From: Hypholoma sublateritium FD-334 SS-4
Lineage: Eukaryota > Basidiomycota > Agaricomycetes > Agaricales > Strophariaceae
NCBI GenBank assembly: GCA_000827495.1
Contig: KN817541.1
Location: 91,805-155,804 of the forward strand
DNA: 64,000 bases
Reading direction: 5' to 3'
The notes under the pieces are model-generated. The model was not told where the DNA came from and did no database searches. It saw only the letters and a list, made by a program, of their open reading frames with translations. Shown piece by piece: positions 59,593-64,000 of the stretch. The position numbers and the translations under genes were made by a program. The stretch's first letter is position 1; every line of letters starts with the position of its first letter.

Positions 59593-60712
59593 CAGGACGG
59601 ATACTAGATAGCGAATTCATTCTGGAAACTAATTCCTCAGAGGACTGCTATGCTTGATGATAAAGCGATGGAATAATTTCCAGTTCGAAATCGATGTCCT
59701 CTATTTAGCCGAGGTCGGGCCGAAATGAGGGCTGAATGCACTCATTTACGCACTCTGTCGACATCGCCAGATACACGCCTTCATTGTTGATATTTGCTAT
59801 GCTATGCTATTTAGTTTCCTTCTTTTGTTCCTGGCTGATCATCATCTACCCCGAAGTCACAGGCCGTTTTGACTGGTCAAATCTTTATGGGTTTCTACGC
59901 CACAGTAGCAGGCGAGCGGGGAGCATTCGGTGGGCAGACGACGCTATTTTGTGCCCCTCAAAACGCGGCGAAATTTTCCTTTGCCTCTACGGAACCACTG
60001 TAACAATGGCTTTCCACCGAGGTCGTGTTTACCCGATCAATTTTTATCCAACAGTAGCCGAGAATGGATCACTTCCTGCATATACGAACATACAATATAC
60101 ATAAGTAGTATCATTGTATCAAGCTTCGAAGATCTTCCACACTATCTGGGCAGGAGCACGTCAGTAGATCTGATCATTGGTACTCACCGGTATGCTGGGC
60201 GCCTAATTACCTGGTAACACTGTTAAAGCAACTCCTCTGCGCCAGCCTTCGCATTATTTAAAATGCCTAAATAGTCTCTATACAAGACTAGGCACGTATC
60301 GTATTTTGGGGGTGACATAGACTGTAGCTCTTACCAAAATGCGATCACGCACTGGAGGTTCCATCCGACGTACTTGAGTGTACTTTTTTTTCCAAAATCT
60401 TTAAAGATGTAAGGTGCGGGTCGACGCTGCTTTAGTTTTCTCGTTATCGGCCTTGTATCAATCTAAGCACACGGAGTGTCAGTGAAGTCCCACGAAATGC
60501 CTTGCGATGGGATGGGGCTATCGCTCGCTAAATATCAGAGTCACTGTCGGCGCATGGCGATTGAAGTATATATAGCCCGAGTCGCACAACCCCGGCCCCG
60601 CTTTTCTCTACGTTCGCTTTAAATCCCAGCGTTCTTGTAATTCGAGTCAACACACAAATTTAACACGCGTTAGAATGATCAATTCCTTTTTAAATTAGAG
60701 GCAGTAAATCGC
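59593..60712. other. Intergenic, no gene recognised
   Basis: AT-rich sequence. The frame 59736-60104 starts with a hydrophobic stretch but shows no further coding character. The right end is the promoter region of the acetyltransferase gene. Confidence 0.45.
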
Positions 60713-60720
60713 TATAAAAG
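60713..60720 (+). promoter_or_regulatory. TATA box of acetyltransferase gene
   Basis: TATAAAAG lies 70 bases upstream of the ATG at 60790. Confidence 0.6.
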
Positions 60721-60789
60721 AGGCCATAAGTACCAGCGTTTTGCATTCACCTCACAACTCAAACCAAGGAATACATACACACGAGCAGC

Positions 60790-61505
60790 ATGTTCGACCT
60801 TCCCTGCGGTGTCCGCCTGCGCGCGTTTGAGCCCTCGCCCCCGTCCGGGACCACCTCCGACCTCGACAACATCCTTGCCATGCACCATGACACGGTATTG
60901 GCGCCCCTCATCACACAGCGCTTCCTCGTCCCGCGCGGCACCAAGCTCAAGGACGAGTTCAAAGACGCCATCGAGAACCAAACGGAGATGTTCTGCATCA
61001 TCGAATCGATGCCCGCCTCCCCAGCGTCGACGGTGCCGGCGGACCCAGCGCCCACCGGCACCCAGGCACCCGCGGGGCGCGTCGCCTGGGCGCACGACGC
61101 GCCGCGCTTCGTGGGCTTCACCGTGCTGTGGGCGTTTCCCGAGCGCGGGGTGCGCCACAGCCTCTTCTCGCTCGTCCTCCTCCCGGAGGCGCAGGGGAAG
61201 GGGATCGGGACGGCGGTGACGCGCTTCGTGCTCGAGCACGCGTTTGTGCACCTCTACATGCACCGCATCTCGCTCGCGGTGTTCGAGGGCAACGACGCGG
61301 CGCTCGCTGTGTACCGCAAATGGTGAGCTGTTCGAGTAATCATACACTGTGTCGTGTTGACGGGTGATGGACGTCGTGCAGCGGATTTGTTGAAGAAGGC
61401 CGCATACGCAAAGTGAACTGGTTTGCGGGGCAGTGGAAAGATGAGATCAACATGGGAATTCTTGTTGAAGATTGGACGGAAATGAAAAAGGCGGCTGGAA
61501 TATAG
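60790..61505 (+). CDS. GNAT-family N-acetyltransferase
   Basis: Two exons (60790-61323, then about 61381-61505) joined in frame: YRK, a split TG|C codon, then GFVEEGRIRKVNWFAGQWKD. The acetyl-CoA binding motif A is LVLLPEAQGKGIGTAVTRFV, with the pyrophosphate-loop pattern QGKGIG. Motif B is HRISLAVFEGNDAALAVYRK, the usual N-x-A-x-x-x-Y end of GNAT domains, and YRKCGFVEEG matches the common YxKxGFxxEG finish. Length is about 219 residues. An Ala/Pro-rich insert (SMPASPASTVPADPAPTG) sits in the middle. The acetyl acceptor, small molecule or protein, cannot be told. The C-terminus is EDWTEMKKAAGI. Confidence 0.9.
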
Positions 61506-64000
61506 ATACTATATTGACGGAACTTTGAATTTGCAGTAAACATACCAGTGGTGGATAGCTTCTCCGTGTAATTAAATGTATAAATTGTACTCTCTGGATC
61601 GTTGAGCTTGAATTCATGCTGATGTTGGATATTGAAACAAATGAATTACTGAAAAATTAACAAAGAAGAGAGCTATGGTATCCCATCAATCTATCGCTTT
61701 GAGCGTTTCACCGCTCGTGCCCCAGCACCGAAGGGGGAAGTAACCTTTATCAACATTGATAGATGGGTTTATTTCCTAGGTAGTTGCCTCGCTTCGCTGC
61801 GGCAAAGACTGGGAAAACCCAAGCCAAACGAGGCCTTCCAGGCCGTCGCCCTTCATTCTTAGTAAGTGAGAAATCAAGAACAGGAAAGCTTTGGCCCTCG
61901 AGCTCGAAAAGGAGGGAAAATCATGGACAAACAAAAGCGTGTCATAATTATAAGTATATGAGTGATAGATGGGTTTATTTCCTAGGTAGTTATTGGAATA
62001 GATATTCACAAATATATTGACGCACTTAATAATCATACCAAAATCATACGCTTATTACTACAATAAAAATGGCCAACTGAGAACGTGGGGTGTATGTTGG
62101 GCAAGAGCGAAGAGAAAACGCAATCCTATTTTGATGCGCCCGGCGGAGCAGCCGACGGCTTTCTCCGAAACAGCCCCTTGATTGTTCGTGTTACCATTTG
62201 GTGGCGCCAGCAAGCCCCAACGTAGACCGCGCTACGAACTCTGCTTGATTTCCATGCGCACTTTACGTTCAACTTTTCGGTGTGCGATGCTTGCCGTATA
62301 TATTGGCCAGCTCGCCAACCCTGGACCCACTCCTGATGCTACCGCATCATAACCAGCGACGATACCCGCGGAGGAGCAGAATTTGAGCAGGATCGTGACG
62401 CGATGCTCGAACTCGAGACGCTGAGCTCTGCTCGCCACTAGACCGAGTATGTGCCTATTGCACGCCACACCCTCCACTTTCAAAGTCTTACTGAACTGAC
62501 CGGCCGCCGCAGCGGAAGCTCGGCTGCGCTCTAAGACTCCGTACTCAACGTTTGCGGGCCGCCGTAGCCCAAGGCCATTTCTCGAGCGCACCCACCCAAA
62601 CCACACGCGTCGTTCGCGATGTTCTGCGCTAGTCATACCCCTCGACCCCAACTTGCCCTCCCAGACAGGTCGGGGGCCACATACACGCCATCGGACAGTG
62701 TCCTTCCCATAGATAGTCAACTTTGTGGGGACGAAGAGCGGCAGTGGGAAACGCGGCTACCCCGATTAGGCGCTGGTGCAGCTTCTGAAGGTCCAACAAG
62801 GCGGACTGCTCTGTGGCGTGCTTTGGTGATAGAGATGCTCCTCGCTCCTATGCCGATGGTCGGCCTTTGGAAGCAGGCAAGCGGCAGTTCTGTGGCGCGC
62901 ATCAGCGATGGCCTTGGATGCGGTGGACCTAGTACACCGTCTCGACTCTGTGCAACATCTGCGACGCTCGAAGACCACGGCGACACCTCCGTCCGAGCAA
63001 CGGATTCACCACACATGTATCTGGTCGAGCAAAACCTCCTAACGCTCTACACACTACTCCAGTGCTCCCCACTTTACGGCCATGCAAACCCCGTCTCCAC
63101 ACTGCCTATTCACGGCCCGCGGGCTCTCATCGCCATCGCAGACATAAGCATTCAGGGCGGCGTCAACAGTGCGGAGGACTCGCGACATACGGCCAACGGG
63201 CGCGCCGCGCGTGAGGATACTTTCTTCCCAAATAGTGAAACGGCGCGTCTGGTCGAGAGAGAATTCATCACTGTACATGCTGCTCGAGAGCTACACGCGC
63301 TTCATCGTCGACCTTTAGGAGTGCGGCCCGAGGAACGCCTCCGCCATCGCGCCGCGTCTTCTCGTGGCGCTGCTGCACTACTGCGGTGCGCGACCCGCCT
63401 ACGGTACCCATCGCGATCAGGAGCAGGACGCGACGCACGCAACTCGGCGCGCGGCTGGCCGCGGTGAGCGGGGTGATCTCGCCCAGAACCTGTTGGACTT
63501 CATGTTCGCGCGCATGCGCTTCTGCAACGTTGCATTCACGCGGCACCATGCGATCTACTGCAAGGAGTCTGCGATTGCCGCGTGGAATCACCAAACTGGA
63601 CCGCGAGCTTTCCGCGAACGTGCGCTGAGCAGAAATTGAGGACGTGGGCGTTCCGTAGATATGTATGTGGAACAAAACTTATGTGCGTGCCACAATGACA
63701 TCAATTCAATGGGCATGTTGTTATGCACTGCAGTTCATGATGGGGAATGCGCAGCGCCAACTGAATGCGATAAATAGATAGCACTGGCGTATTTTAATTT
63801 ATACGTCGCGTGTGAGTTAGGTGGACTAAAATACTAACAAAATCGACACGTTGAACTCAACCATCGATCAGTAGTCTAGTCCTAACTCACTCAAATCCTC
63901 CGCCTCGGATACGTAGTCTAAGAGCAATACGGAATGGATCACGCCGCATTATTCAGTGAGCATCAGGATATCTGTTATTATAAGCCCGTTGGCGTTCTGT
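61506..64000. other. Intergenic, no gene recognised
   Basis: It contains a 29-base direct repeat, tgatagatgggtttatttcctaggtagtt, at about 61757 and 61964, enclosing roughly 180 bases. The GC-richer part 62230-63680 has long frames on both strands, none with a recognisable domain; a decayed gene is possible. The window's right end may cut a neighbouring gene. Confidence 0.45.

Noticed and set aside
59736..60104. 122-codon frame starting with a hydrophobic segment
   Set aside because: No signal-peptide cleavage context, no homologous motif and no coding-like composition downstream.
62232..63675. Overlapping frames of 130-280 codons on both strands
   Set aside because: No recognisable domain, several conflicting frames and no clear introns; listed only as a possible decayed gene.

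Overview
The window is nuclear DNA of a filamentous basidiomycete, most likely a wood-decaying agaricomycete (polypore-like). The evidence is GT-AG introns of about 50 to 60 bases in nearly every gene, two secreted class II haem peroxidases, a class I hydrophobin, a DUF6534 seven-helix membrane protein, a KDZ transposon, a STE6-type ABC exporter and F-box-like proteins. It is a draft scaffold: single Ns and one 770-base N run are present. All gene models are hand-spliced, so exon edges are predictions.

Layout. 1-2268: no gene seen. 2269-6428: two convergent peroxidase genes (2269-3799 plus, 5080-6428 minus) with a hydrophobin gene between them (4327-4775). Both peroxidases lack the surface catalytic Trp and one of the three Mn ligands (E/S/D pattern). 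7861-15296: one very large minus-strand gene for a PH-domain protein whose PH fold is split by long low-complexity inserts. 17126-18607: a weak small-secreted-protein relic, then a 796-bp TIR element. 19125-20570: F-box-like gene. 21185-21684: five-exon gene for a 75-residue cysteine-containing secreted protein. 24814-26577: intact DUF6534 membrane protein.

27083-40950: KDZ transposon territory. The genuine element is 27091-35581. It has about 350-bp terminal inverted repeats and three genes: a minus-strand coiled-coil/basic-tail protein, a divergent plus-strand protein with two RNase H1-N (viroplasmin-like) modules, and the plus-strand KDZ transposase. Its 8-bp target duplication ATAGGGTG lies at 27083-27090 and at 40943-40950. 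Between the right TIR and the second target copy sits 5.36 kb (35582-40942) that is the reverse complement of 27091-30928 followed by 24862-26944, including the same N positions. This looks like an assembly duplication.

40993-43224: a second TIR element with its own 8-bp target duplication and a nested palindrome rich in GCGCGCAA words. 43578-45407: cation diffusion facilitator. 45857-46366: small secreted protein. 47558-52590: STE6-like full ABC transporter in very GC-rich DNA that continues as a gene-free GC-rich tract to about 54.7 kb. 54864-55322: a short MITE-like element. 56070-58635: a 2.5-kb block of several tandem-repeat families bounded by roughly 90-bp inverted arms. 58763-59592: F-box-like gene with a frameshift. 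60790-61505: GNAT acetyltransferase. 61506-64000: no gene recognised.

Themes: wood decay and surface biology (peroxidases, hydrophobin, small secreted proteins), membrane transport and probable sensing (CDF, STE6, DUF6534), and heavy mobile-element activity. The most notable system is the three-gene KDZ element and its double RNase H1-N accessory protein.
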